Source: JAAXIE01 sp965204245 (GTDB taxonomy: Bacteria; Chloroflexota; Dehalococcoidia; Lucifugimonadales; JAAXIE01). From it: a stretch of DNA of 64,000 nucleotides. This document shows positions 26,328 through 37,200 of the stretch, piece by piece. The notes beneath the pieces were generated by a model. It had not been told where the DNA came from, made no database searches, and saw only the letters and a list, made by a program, of their open reading frames with translations. Positions within the stretch are counted from its first letter, which is position 1. Every line of letters begins with the position of its first letter. Location: assembly GCA_965204245.1 (NCBI GenBank), contig CBDBED010000001.1, forward strand, positions 496,001 to 560,000, read 5' to 3'. A program made the position numbers and the translations under genes.

Positions 26328-28146
26328 CAGGCATCACCTCCATCGTCACCTGCTGGCATGGGGACGGCCCCGGTGACTGCTGGAGTTTCCAGGGTGGCGT
26401 CGAGGATGACCTCTTCCTGCGGACGCAATTGAAGTTCGTAAATGTCCCGGTAGATGGCCCCCCGCTCCATCAATTCTTCGTGATTGCCCTGCTCGACAAT
26501 CTTCCCGTCCTTCATCACCAGAATCAGATCTGCCCCCCGTACGGTGCTAAGGCGATGGGCTATGACGAAGGTGGTGCGTCCGATGATCACGTCGGCGAGA
26601 GCGCGCCGGATTTCGCGCTCCGTCTCCACGTCGACGCTGGAAGTGGAGTCGTCCAGAATCAGCACCGGCGGGTTGACCAGAATCGTGCGGGCGATGGCAA
26701 GACGCTGTCGCTGGCCGCCGGAGAGGGTGTGTCCCTGTTCGCCCACTGGTGTGTCGTACCCTTCGGGGAGGGTCATTATGAAGTCGTGAAGCTGGGCCAC
26801 CTTGGCGGCATGCACGATGTCGTCGTGGGTGGCATCGGACACACCATAGGCGATGTTCTCACGGATTGAAGCCCCAAACAGGAAGACGTCCTGCTGCACT
26901 ATGCCGACGTTGTGACGCAGGGATTCGAGGGTGACGTCCCGCACATCAATGCCGTCGATGGTCACGCTGCCATCAGACACATCATAGAAGCGGGGTATGA
27001 GGTGCACCAGCGTGGTCTTGCCAGACCCAGGGGCCCCCAGAATTGCGGTGACCTGGCCCGGCTTGGCATCGATGTTGATCCCGTTCACGACCGGCGTGAG
27101 GTCGTTGTAGCCAAAGGCGACGTTCTGGAACCGCACCGCTCCCTTGGCCCGGGGCAGCACGGGTGCGCCGGGCTTCTCCACGATGGAGGACTCGGCATCC
27201 AGCACTTGGAAGATACGCTCACCGGAGGAGACGGCCCTTGAGAAGGCGTTGATGGTGAAAGCGGTCATGCGTACCGGCAACTGCAACATGCTCATATAGG
27301 CAAGGAACTGCACCAAGTCGCCGATGGAGAAGGCAGGGTCGGTGATTACCTGGCGGCCGCCGTACCAGAGGATGAAGCCGGTAACTAGGGTGAAGAAGAA
27401 GGTCATGATGGCGCTGTTGGTGCCCTCGGTCTTGTCGGCCCGGTATCCCTGGTCGGCCAACTCCTTGGTCTTGCGGGCGAAACGCTCCTTCTCGTATTCC
27501 TCGGAGCCGAAGGACTTCACCACCGTGATGCCCGAGAGGTTCTCCTGGAGAATGGTGACCATCTCTCCCATCAAGACCTGCACCCCGGTCCAGAGACGCC
27601 TGAGATGACGAACGGCTATTGAAGAGCGAAGGGCGAGAAATGGCACAAAGGAAAGGCTTATCAGGGCAGTTCCCAAGAGAGCAGGAACATCAGGATGCAG
27701 CTTGCAATGGTCAACAGCACAATGTCCGCTGACCGCAGGAGACCCATGCTGATATAACGACGGACACCGTCCACATCGGCGGTGGCGATGGACATCAGGT
27801 TGCCGGTGTGTTCAGTATCGTGGTAGGCAAAGCCAAGGCGCTGATAGCTGTTGTAGAGGCTGTTGCGCAGGTCGTACGAGACTCTCTGGGACAGGGCTTC
27901 GGCGTTGAACAGCCGGACGTACTCCAAAAGACCGCGGAGCGCAAACGCGCCAACTATGGCAAGGCCCAGTATGATGATGAGGCTGCGGTCGGCATCACCC
28001 AAATTCTTCAGTTCGTCGATGGCGTTGCCGAGAAGCTTCGGTATGGTCAACTGTGCCACCGCGCCGCCGAGCAACCCGAGGTATGCCAAGGCAACCCTTC
28101 CACGATAGTGGAAAGCCATAGCGGTCAGTCTGAGGATGATAAGCAT
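26327..28146 (-). CDS. ABC exporter half-transporter with degenerate Walker B, interrupted by a single-base frameshift
   Basis: Two frames together make one ~607-residue half-exporter. The first (28146-27661) ends ILMFLLSWELP. The second (in frame from 27676) continues ALISLSFVPFLALR. Inserting one G between 27667 and 27666 would read ELALISLSF without a break. The ATPase domain has Walker A GAPGSGKTT and a normal LSGGQRQR signature. Walker B is VLILDDSTSSVD, with Asp for the catalytic Glu. This is the expected inactive half of a heterodimer with the next gene, which it overlaps. The break is probably a sequencing error because the rest of both parts is well conserved; a recent mutation cannot be excluded. 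Confidence 0.85.
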
Positions 28147-28225
28147 CTGCCGAGTGGGGCTCCCTAGGGGCAGCGCGAGAGGAGATGGGCCTTAATGAGG
28201 CCGCAGGTTTTGGTCAGTAGGCGAG

Positions 28226-28231
28226 TATAAT
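28226..28231 (+). promoter_or_regulatory. Perfect -10 box (TATAAT) in the divergent ABC/VLRF1 spacer
   Basis: TATAAT lies 57 bases before the likely ATG at 28288, within the 130-base spacer between the divergent exporter and VLRF1-like genes. No good -35 box was found at 16-18 bases. It probably serves the plus-strand gene. Confidence 0.35.
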
Positions 28232-28287
28232 ACGAAACTTGAAAAAACGAAACTACAGGTGCTCCTTGGTGCTGTGTGGGTTTGCTC

Positions 28288-29097
28288 ATGACTCAACTGC
28301 CAACTGACGCTGTGCACCGTACCGACCTAGCGAAAGCGACTGTTCATGGGTGGCGGTCTCCTGCCATGTTGCAGTCGCGGCTTGATACGTTGCGACCGGG
28401 GCCGGGCGAGGGATACACACTCTATCTGGCCCCGACACAATTGCCAGGGCTGCCACGCCCGTTGCTGGAGGCAGTCCCAGACTTGGGCTCGTGGCCGACG
28501 GGGGCGATGTTGTTTGGGTCTGCGCAAAGGCAACTGGTGGTGCTGCCACCCTTTGAGGTGGGAAGCAGGCCAGCAATGGCCGGTTGGGACTCCGGCCCGT
28601 TGATGTCGATGCTGCAGCAAGAGCGGGACATTGCGGTAGTGCTGGTCAGGCTGGGGCGGTTTGCGGTTGGCGTGTTCCGGGGCGCAAAGCTGATTGCCTC
28701 CAAGACTGACACCCGCTACGTGAAGGGCAAGCACAAGGCAGGCGGGACATCGCAGCTACGGTTCCAGCGTATCCGGGAGAACCAAGCGCGGGCGTTGTTC
28801 GACAAGACGTGTGAAGTAGCCCGGCATGTGTTCGGGCCGTATGAAGACTCGCTGCGCCACCTCGCTGTGGGGGGCGAAAGGCATACATTGCTGGGACTGC
28901 GGGAGCGATGCGCGTATCTGTCCCGCTTTGATGGGGGTCAGATTCCTCGGGTGCTGGAGGCCCGGGTGCCCAACCTCGAAACCCTGCAGAGGTGCGGCCC
29001 AAGACTGTATGAGAGCCTGCTAGTCGAGGTGACCCCACCTGTCACCCTGCCCCTTGGGCTTGCGCCTACTGCTTCGATGCCCTCTTTCAAGGGCTAG
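28288..29097 (+). CDS. VLRF1-type release-factor-like protein (acVLRF1 family)
   Basis: About 269 residues. The middle (residues ~130-185) contains a block KTDTRYVKGKHKAGGTSQLR followed by RIRENQARALFDKTCE. It resembles the Vms1/ANKZF1-like release factor domain, in which a Gly-rich loop ending in Gln, comparable to the GGQ of eRF1, hydrolyses peptidyl-tRNA. A family of this kind is known from actinobacteria and chloroflexi. If correct, it acts in ribosome rescue or quality control in the cytoplasm. Recognition is by motif memory and not a search. The GTG at 28276 is an alternative start. mutS2, another factor of stalled-ribosome rescue in some bacteria, follows after 23 bases. Confidence 0.65.
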   Translation: MTQLPTDAVHRTDLAKATVHGWRSPAMLQSRLDTLRPGPGEGYTLYLAPTQLPGLPRPLLEAVPDLGSWPTGAMLFGSAQRQLVVLPPFEVGSRPAMAGWDSGPLMSMLQQERDIAVVLVRLGRFAVGVFRGAKLIASKTDTRYVKGKHKAGGTSQLRFQRIRENQARALFDKTCEVARHVFGPYEDSLRHLAVGGERHTLLGLRERCAYLSRFDGGQIPRVLEARVPNLETLQRCGPRLYESLLVEVTPPVTLPLGLAPTASMPSFKG

Positions 29098-29120
29098 AGG
29101 CAGGCTGGTAACATCTCCTT

Positions 29121-31586
29121 ATGACGATACCCGCGCCAAGCACTGGACCGGAGTTGAACTCCGCGTCGCTGACACTTCTGGAGTTCAACTTGGTGCGGGA
29201 GCAACTGGCCTCCTACACCACCTTCGAGCCCGCTAGGGAGTTGGCTGGCACCCTCCTGCCGACCTCCAATGGAGATGAGGTCGCCTCCCGCCAACAGGAG
29301 ACCTCGGACGCGCGTCGGTTCTTGGAGGAACGGGGCAACCTAGACCTCTCGGCGGCCTATGACCTGACCCCACTGATCCGGCGCGCTGTACTCGGTGGTT
29401 CGCTGCGTGGTGCCGAGTTGCGACAGGTGGCCGATACCATCGGCACAGGACAGACGGCACGACAGGCCCTGTCGAGGCAGCGTCACTTGGCACGCCTCCA
29501 TCCTCTCTCACAACTGCTCCCCGAACTACCCAGCTTTGCTAGGGAACTGGACACGGCAATAAGCCCTTCGGGAGACATCCTTGATGGGGCTAGTCCTTCG
29601 CTGCGCGGTCTGAGGGTGGATGCACGGCAGGCATACCAGCATCTGGACGACATGCTGCAGCGAACGATGCGACGCTTGCAGCGCCAGGGCGTTTTGCAGG
29701 AGCCCATCATCACCGAACGTAACGGGCGCATGGTGCTGCTGGTGAAGTCGGAGATGAGGCACCGGCTGCCGGGGATCGTCCACGATGTGTCCGATAGCGG
29801 GGCCACGGTATTCGTAGAGCCGCTGAATGCCGTGTCGTTGGGGAACGAATGGCGGGAGCTGCGCTTGGCAGTGGAGCGTGAGGAAGAGCGCGTACTACAC
29901 GCCCTCTCGGAGTACGTGGCCGCACTGGCAGATGACCTCACCCTGATGGTGGAACTGCTTGCGCGCTTGGATCTTGCGATGGCGAAGGGCAGGCACTCGC
30001 TGGCTCTCGGCGCGACCCCGCCGGATATGGAAACCAATGGCCCCTCGGTGGTGAAGCTGCAGGATGCAAGGCATCCCTTGCTAGCGGGGCCAGTGGTGCC
30101 TATATCAGTGGAGGTTGGAGCGGAGCATCCTGTCCTGCTCATCACGGGGCCCAACGCCGGCGGCAAGACGGTTGCCCTGAAGACGGTGGGGCTCGCCGTA
30201 ATGATGGCCCAGGCGGGCCTGCATCTCCCGGTGCGCGAGGCGATCCTCAGCTTGTTTGACGACGTATATGCCGATATTGGAGACCAGCAGAGTATCCAGC
30301 AGTCGCTGTCGACTTTCAGTTCCCATATCCGCACCCTGCGCACTTTTATGGAGGGGGCGACCTCTAGGTCGCTCGTATTGCTGGACGAGTTGGGCACCAG
30401 CACCGACCCGGAGGAGGGCACTGCTTTGGCCAAGGCAGTACTGGGGCATTTTGCTGAGCGGGGTGTAACCCTCATCGCCACCAGCCACTACCGTGGCGTA
30501 GCTACTTTTGTGCAGGAACACCCCCAGATGCGAAACGCCAGTGTGGAGCTTGCGCCCGCAACCTTGGAGCCCACCTACCAGCTAAGTTTGGGGCTGCCGG
30601 GACGCAGCTATGCCCTTGCCATAGCGGCGCGGCATGGACTCAATGAGAAAGTGGTAGAGCAAGCCCGCTCCATGTTGGGTCCTGCCCAGCAGGGAGCCGA
30701 GCGTCTGCTGCAGGAGTTGCACCAAGAGCGACAGATGGCGATGGAGATGCGGCGGGAGGCCTCCACGCTGCAAGCCCAAGCGAGAGACAAGCAGACCGAA
30801 CTGGACCGCCAGCTACAAGAATTGGAAGAGAACCGCGCTGAACTGATGGAGAAGGCGCAACTGCAACTGAGGGAACAGACAGAAGCCCTTGAGGCCCAAC
30901 TACAGAAAGCTGCGCAGGCTTTGAACCGACCGCGGCGCGGTATGCCGATACAAGCGCCTCCAGTCAGTATCTACGACGAACCCGATTCTGCGGGTGAGAC
31001 CCTTGTGTACCACAGCTTGCCGGAAGTCGATACCCCACAATCCCCTGCCACCATTGAAGAGGCGTTGCGGCAAGTGGCCCATGTGCAGGAGGAACTGGCC
31101 TCTCCGGCCTGGCAGCCGAGCCCCTCGGAAAGGGGAGATTGGTTGGCCGGCCTCAGTGCTGGAGACCGCGTCTACCTGCGAGGCATCCCACAGCCCGTGG
31201 AGGTGGTCACTCCGCCTGACGGCCCGACCTTGGAGGTACTGCTGGGAGCTATGCGTGCCCGCTTGCCGGTGCATCGCGTGGAACGCCCGGCTCCCATCGC
31301 TTCCTCAACTCCGGAGAGGTTGTTCAGGTCGCCGGGGCCAAGACCCGGGCCGCAGAGAACCCTTGACGTGCGCGGCCGTCGCGTGGAGGACGCGCTGGAC
31401 GAGGTTGACCTGTTTCTCGATCAAGCAGCCCGTTCCGGCGCACCTGACCTGCGCATCATTCACGGTGTAGGCACGGGAGCCCTGCGGTCGGCCGTTCGCA
31501 ATCATCTGGCGAGCCACCCGATGGTGCAGTCGTTCCGTCCGGAGGAGGGGCCCTCGGACGGGGTCACGATGATTGAGGTGGGGTAG
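29121..31586 (+). CDS. mutS2: MutS2 family ATPase/endonuclease
   Basis: 821 residues with the full MutS2 layout: N-terminal core and clamp region, the MutS-type ATPase with Walker A GPNAGGKTVALK and VLLDELGTSTDPEEG, a long coiled coil (about 520-620) and a C-terminal Smr nuclease domain (LDVRGRRVEDALDEVD and HGVGTGALR). MutS2 lacks the mismatch-recognition domain. It has been implicated in suppression of recombination and, in Bacillus, in splitting collided ribosomes. Its position 23 bases after a VLRF1-like release factor makes the ribosome role attractive here. Convergent with the enoyl-CoA hydratase gene, whose reconstructed stop lies 24 bases beyond. Confidence 0.95.
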   Translation: MTIPAPSTGPELNSASLTLLEFNLVREQLASYTTFEPARELAGTLLPTSNGDEVASRQQETSDARRFLEERGNLDLSAAYDLTPLIRRAVLGGSLRGAELRQVADTIGTGQTARQALSRQRHLARLHPLSQLLPELPSFARELDTAISPSGDILDGASPSLRGLRVDARQAYQHLDDMLQRTMRRLQRQGVLQEPIITERNGRMVLLVKSEMRHRLPGIVHDVSDSGATVFVEPLNAVSLGNEWRELRLAVEREEERVLHALSEYVAALADDLTLMVELLARLDLAMAKGRHSLALGATPPDMETNGPSVVKLQDARHPLLAGPVVPISVEVGAEHPVLLITGPNAGGKTVALKTVGLAVMMAQAGLHLPVREAILSLFDDVYADIGDQQSIQQSLSTFSSHIRTLRTFMEGATSRSLVLLDELGTSTDPEEGTALAKAVLGHFAERGVTLIATSHYRGVATFVQEHPQMRNASVELAPATLEPTYQLSLGLPGRSYALAIAARHGLNEKVVEQARSMLGPAQQGAERLLQELHQERQMAMEMRREASTLQAQARDKQTELDRQLQELEENRAELMEKAQLQLREQTEALEAQLQKAAQALNRPRRGMPIQAPPVSIYDEPDSAGETLVYHSLPEVDTPQSPATIEEALRQVAHVQEELASPAWQPSPSERGDWLAGLSAGDRVYLRGIPQPVEVVTPPDGPTLEVLLGAMRARLPVHRVERPAPIASSTPERLFRSPGPRPGPQRTLDVRGRRVEDALDEVDLFLDQAARSGAPDLRIIHGVGTGALRSAVRNHLASHPMVQSFRPEEGPSDGVTMIEVG

Positions 31587-31609
31587 GTAGCGAGTCCCGC
31601 TCCCCCTGT

Positions 31610-32414
31610 TTAACGGCCCTGAAAACGGGGAGGGCGTTTTTCCCAAGAACGCTGTGATGCCCTCCCTGAAGTCTCAGTGAGACCCATGTCCGCCAGCTTG
31701 CGGGCTTCAGCTTCCAGTTGCGCGGGCTCTGCATGGTCCGTGGGCTTGGTCCATCAGGGACTTGACATCGCCGAAAGCGAGCGTGGCTCCCCGGGCCAAC
31801 CGGCGGGCGGCTGTTGCTACCGTGTCGGCCAACTGATCAGCGGCAACTACTTGGTTGACGAGGCCGATGTCGAGGGCGTGCTCGGCGTCTACCACGCGGT
31901 TGTTGAGATACAGGTCCATGGCACGGCCGTGGCCGATGAGACGGGGGAGCAGGTAGGTGGAACCGCCATCAGCGGTTAGGCCGATGCCAGCGTAGCCCAT
32001 GACCATGAGGGCATCCTCGGAGGCAATGCGCAGGTCGGCAGCCAAGGCGAGACTGAACCCTGCGCCTGCAGCCACCCCGTTGACCGAGGCGATGACGGGT
32101 ATGGGAAGGCGCCGGATGCCAAGGATGACCTCTTCGTGCAGACGAGTGGCGAGGGACAGCAGGTGGTCTGACACAGCTTGCTGCCCGCCCTCGTCCATCA
32201 CCTGCTGGAAGTCGCGTATGTCAGCCCCGGCGCAGAAGGCTTCGCCCACGCCCGTGATGACTAGGCACCGTGCCGAGCCGTCCTGCACTTGGCGCAAGGC
32301 GCCGGCCAGTTCCCCGCCCATCTGGGGCGTGAGGGCATTGCGGGCTTCGGGGCGGTTGAGGGTGATGGTGGCCACACCCTCGTGCTCCTGTAGCAAGACG
32401 GCCTGCTGGGCCAT
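31610..32414 (-). CDS. Enoyl-CoA hydratase/isomerase family protein, C terminus broken by three single-base indels
   Basis: The uninterrupted frame gives 235 residues with the crotonase core: FCAGADIRDF, the oxyanion block NGVAAGAGFSLALAADLRIAS, and GIGLTADGGSTYLLPRLIG, where an Asp stands at the second acid position as in PaaG-type isomerases. It then derails at 31735 into GPCRARATGS. Removing a C at 31735, adding a G near 31673 and removing a T in the run at 31622-31625 restores a normal tail, AQLEAEARKLADMGLTE, DFREGITAFLGK and PFQGR, ending with TAA at 31612-31610: 267 residues in all. Three indels in 110 bases with perfect conservation around them suggest sequence error. Followed upstream by the ALDH gene. 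Confidence 0.82.
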
Positions 32415-32469
32415 GTTGCTGCCTCCCTTCAGGGCAATAAACCTTATGGGTCTTGGTGGCGAGCGGGGT

Positions 32470-33878
32470 CTAGTGGAATACCACCATCTTGAGTTCGGTC
32501 ATCTCCTGCACCGCGTAGGCGGGCCCCTCCTTGCCCATGCCGCTGTCCTTCAGCCCACCATAGGGCATCAAGTCGGCACGGAAGCTGGGACCGAATTGAT
32601 GTGCAGGTTGCCGGACTTCACTTCTTTCACGAAGCGCATGGCGGCTTCAAGGTCATTGGTAAACAGGGCGGCACTGAGACCGTAGACAGAGTCGTTTGCG
32701 AGAGCAATAGCGTCGTTGATGTCGCTGAACCGGGTCACCGCCACGGCGGGCCCGAACAGTTCTTCGCAGGACACCTTCATCTCCGGCTTGACGTCGGCGA
32801 TGACGGTAGGGGCGTGCATCGCGCCTTCCCGGTCGCCCCCGGCGACGACGCGGGCTCCGGTGCCTACCGCCTCTCTAATCCAATCGCCGACACGGGCGGC
32901 GTCGGTGTCGCGAATCATGGGTCCCATCTGGGTGTCATCGCTGATGGGGTTTCCGTGGCGGAGGGCGTCGACCTTGGGTGCCAGGGAGTCAAGGAAGTCG
33001 CCATAGACCTTGCCGTCCACCAGAACCCTCTGGGTGGAGATGCAGACCTGCCCTGCATTGCCATAGCCACTGGCCACGGTAGCCTGGGCTACTTTCTCGA
33101 TGTCGGCGTCGGGCATGACGATGAGAGGTGAGTTGGAGCCCAACTCCATGGTGACCTTCTTGATGCCTGCCGTGTGGCAGATATGTTCACCCACGTCGCG
33201 GCTGCCGGTGAAAGTAATCTTGCGGACACGTGGGTCGGAGCAGATGGCATCGCCGATCTCACCGCCGGGTCCGGTGATGCACTGGATGGCATTGGGTGGC
33301 ATGCCAGCTTCTAGTAGGATTTCAGTCAGTTTGAGAGCAGACAGCGGAGTGTCGCTGGCGGGTTTGATGATGACAGCGTTCCCGGCAGCGATCGCTGGCC
33401 CCACCTTGTGGCACACGAGGTTCAGGGGGAAGTTGAAGGGGCAAATGGCAGCCACCACTCCGCAGGGCACCCGCATGGTGAAGCCGAATTGGCGGGTGAC
33501 GCCGGGTGCGCCATCGAGAGGCACCGTCTCTCCGTGGATACGCTTGGCCTCCTCGGCTGAGCCGGTGATTGTCTGGACCGCCCGGCCCACTTCCCCGCGT
33601 CCTTCGGTGATGGTCTTGCCCTCTTCGAGGGTGATAGTGCGTCCTAGGTCTTCGGTCCGCTCCTCCATCAACTGGGCAGCGCGTCGCAGGATGTGGTAGC
33701 GCTCGTAACCGGGGATTCGGGCCATCTCCTCCGCCCCTTGCACGGCGGTAGAGATAGCGATGTTGACGTCCTCGGCATTGCCCCGGGGCACGGTGTCGAT
33801 TGTGGAGCCGTCGAAAGGATTGATGACCGGAACGGTACGAGGGCGGTCCGACCACTCGGTTCCTACGTACATCTTCAT
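32470..33878 (-). CDS. Aldehyde dehydrogenase family protein, frameshift near the C terminus
   Basis: NAD(P)-dependent aldehyde dehydrogenase: the conserved Glu in TMELGSNSPLIV and the catalytic Cys in NAGQVCISTQRVLV are present, with the NAD-binding FTGSRDVG. The frame ends early at HINSVPASVPT. Adding one G at a GG run near 32591 gives HINSGPSFRADLMPYGGLKD and then DSGMGKEGPAYAVQEMTE, ending KMVVFH at 32470, about 469 residues and a normal family C terminus. The start at 33878 (MKMYVGTEW) has GGAGGT seven bases upstream and is preferred over 33929. The crotonase gene follows, so the pair may process an acyl-CoA or semialdehyde, but the pathway is unknown. Confidence 0.88.
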
Positions 33879-34063
33879 TGCCCATACCTCCGGATGGTTA
33901 GCTTTAGGGACGGTTGTCGTGAGGGGCAACTATCGTGGGAAGTTGCGGTTTATCGCAGAACTGGAATGCGCCGGGCCATGATAGTTAACCCCTTGGCGCA
34001 GGGTCAACGGTTATGGGATTTGGCAGAAACGGGGCATTTGGCCCCAAGAGTATTTGGCGGGGG

Positions 34064-34091
34064 TTGACAAGCGGAGAATATGGAGTAGACT
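34064..34091 (+). promoter_or_regulatory. Promoter of rpoBC
   Basis: A perfect TTGACA (34064-34069) and TAGACT (34086-34091) are 16 bases apart, in the 333-base spacer between the divergent ALDH gene and rpoB. A transcript would start about 34098 and have a leader near 115 bases. No ribosomal-protein gene is adjacent, so rpoBC appears to have its own promoter. Nothing else was recognised in the spacer. Confidence 0.65.
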
Positions 34092-34211
34092 ACATGTTTG
34101 CAACTATGCGTTGTCTGCTATTTTGGCCTCATCTGCCCTCTGCCCCAGCCGCAACCCCGCTTGCCTCTGTGCGGTAGCCTCTACCCTATCTGCGCCTAAG
34201 GAGTGTCCGGC

Positions 34212-37200
34212 ATGGCTTTGGCTCCTACTTATAGCGACACTGGTGTCGTCCCTGTCGTCAAGTCTTACGCCCGCATCCCGCAGGTCATGGAGGTGCCCTA
34301 CCTAATTCAGAGCCAGCTACATTCCTTCGACTGGTTCAAGACCGATGGCCTGCGAGACGTCTACCGGGAAGTCTCGCCCATCCAGGACTACACAGGGAAT
34401 AAATACGAGCTCTCCTTCTTCGACCACTACTTCCGCGACCCCAAGTATACGCCGGAACAGTGCAAGGAGCGAGAGGTCACCTATTCGGCTTCTCTCTATG
34501 TCCGGTGCAGTCTACTGATGAAGGAGACGGGTGAAATAAAGGAGCAGGAGGTCTTCATGGGTGACATACCCATGATGACCGACAACGCCACGTTTATCAT
34601 CAACGGCGCCGAGCGGGTGGTGGTCAGCCAGTTGGTGCGTTCCCCTGGCGTCTATTTTGTGGTGCAGAAGGACCTATCCAGCGACCGCGACCTCTGCTCG
34701 GCCAAGCTCATCCCCTCTCGTGGGGCATGGCTTGAGTTCGAGACCAGTTACCGGAATGTCCTCTCGGTAAAAGTGGACAGGAAGAGAAAGGTGTCTGCCA
34801 CGACCTTCCTGCGAGCCTTGGGCTATGCCAGCGAAGATGAGCTTATGCCCATCTTTGAGGATGTGGACACCGATTCCGTGAACCAGTATGTCCGGTCCAC
34901 TCTGGACAGGGACCCGCTGATTGAGGAGCCTGAGGGTGCCTTCAAAGAAGAAGACCTGCGGGAGGTCTGGGCGTGGCTGCGCCCGGGCGATGAATATGAC
35001 CGGACAAAGGCCCGGCAGATAGCCAGCGCACAAATGGAGTTCTACCGCAGGCTGAGGCCGGGTGAGCCTCCCAGCTTGGAAAACGCGCGACTACTGATAC
35101 GGAACCTGTTCTTCGAACCCCGGCGCTACGACCTTGGCAGGGTGGGGCGCTACAAGCTCAACAACAGGCTTGCCTTGGACGAAGCCGAGACCATTCTTAC
35201 CCTCAAGGACATTGAGTCAGTGCTGAGGACCATGGTGCGCATCAACAATGGCGACGGCATGGTCGACGACATCGATCACTTGGGGAACCGCCGTGTCCGG
35301 GCTGTGGGCGAACTGGTGCAGGACCAGATGCGCGTCGGACTGCTGCGCATGGAGCGTATGGTCAAAGAGCGCATGACCCTGATAGACCCGGAGCAGGCGA
35401 CCCCGCAGGCTTTGGTCAATATACGACCCTTGGTAGCTTCAGTGCGGGAGTTCTTCGGAGGCTCCCAGCTTTCCCAGTTTATGGATCAGACCAATCCGCT
35501 GGCCGAGCTTACGCATAAGAGGCGCCTCTCGGCCCTTGGCCCGGGAGGCCTGTCACGAGAGCGGGCAGGCTTTGACGTGCGCGACGTGCATTTCTCTCAC
35601 TACGGGCGCATCTGTCCTATTGAGACGCCAGAGGGGCCCAACATCGGACTTCTCAGTTCACTCTCGACATATGCCCGCATCAACCCGCTGGGGTTCATCG
35701 AGTCTCCCTACCGTCGGGTGTTGAAGGAGTTGCCCAACGATGATCCGGAGTTGCTGGGCCGCACCGTGCAGCAGAGCTTCGGCACCGGAATCACCCTGAA
35801 GCCCGGCTCGGTAGTGCGTCCCAGCGACCTTAAGAAGCTGGCCGCTTTAGACCCCCAGCAGATTGCAGTGCAGCCCTTCGTCTCCACCCGAGAGGAAGAT
35901 GTTGTCTACCTCACGGCAGACCAAGAGGAGAAACACGTCATCGCGCAGGCCAACGTGGTGCTCAACCAGAAGAACGAACTCGTGCGTGACAGGGTGGAGG
36001 CAAGGTTCGGAGAGAAGTACACCGAGATGCCACCCCAGTCCGTGGACTTCATGGACGTCTCACCCATGCAAATAATGAGCGTGTCCGCCTCTCTCATCCC
36101 TTTCCTAGAGCACGACGACGCCAACCGCGCACTCATGGGCTCCAACATGCAGCGCCAGTCGGTGCCCCTGCTCAGGCCCCAAGCTCCACTGGTCGGCACC
36201 GGGATTGAAGGACAGGTGGCCAGAGACTCAGGGCAGGTGGTGCTGTCGCTTGCCTCAGGCACCGTGTCTTCGGTGGGAGGCAACCACGTCTCTGTGATGG
36301 ACAGCGAGGGAAACGAGCACTTCCATCGCCTCGTCAACTTCGAACGCAGCAACCAGAGCACCTGCCTCAACCAGAGGCCCATCGTGAGGCGTGGGGATGT
36401 CGTGGAACGGGGCGATGTTCTAGCGGACAGCTCCTCCACCGACCAAGGAGAGTTGGCGTTGGGTCAGAACGTGGTAGTGGCCTTCATGAGTTGGGAGGGC
36501 TACAACTACGAGGACGCCATCATCCTCTCGGAAGATTTGGTGAAGAACGATTACTTCACTTCCATCCATATTGAGAAATACGAGACCGAAGCGCGGGAAA
36601 CCAAGTTGGGCCCCGAAGAGATGACCCGGGACATCACCAATGTCGGTGAGGAGAGCCTGCGGGACTTGGATGAACGCGGTGTCATCCGCGTTGGAGCCGA
36701 AGTGGGCCCCGGCGACATCCTAGTGGGCAAGATCACCCCCAAGGGCGAAACCGAGTTGACGGCCGAGGAGAAGCTGCTGAGGGCAATCTTCGGCGAGAAG
36801 TCCCGCGACGTGAAGGACACCTCTCTGCGCGTACCCCATGGCGAGCGGGGCAAGGTCATCGGCGTCAAGGTGATGGAGCGGAAGAACAAGGACGACGTGG
36901 CCCCGGGAGTGAACGAGGCCGTCCGCGTCTGGATTGCCCAGTCCCGCAAGATGTCGGTGGGCGACAAGATGGCGGGACGTCACGGCAACAAGGGCGTGGT
37001 AGCCCGTATTCTACCAGTGGAGGACATGCCCTATCTGGAAGACGGCACCCCTGTGGACATCATCCTCAACCCCATCGGCGTGCCTTCGCGCATGAACTTG
37101 GGCCAAGTGCTGGAGACACACTTGGGCTGGGCCTCCAAGCTGCTGGGCTTCCGCGCCACCAGCCCCGTTTTCGACGGAGCTAGGGACCAAGCCATTGAGG

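Noticed and set aside
31612..31641. Hairpin with T run after mutS2
   Set aside because: The sequence is inside the reconstructed C terminus of the enoyl-CoA hydratase gene, so coding explains it. It could still work as a terminator but is not claimed.
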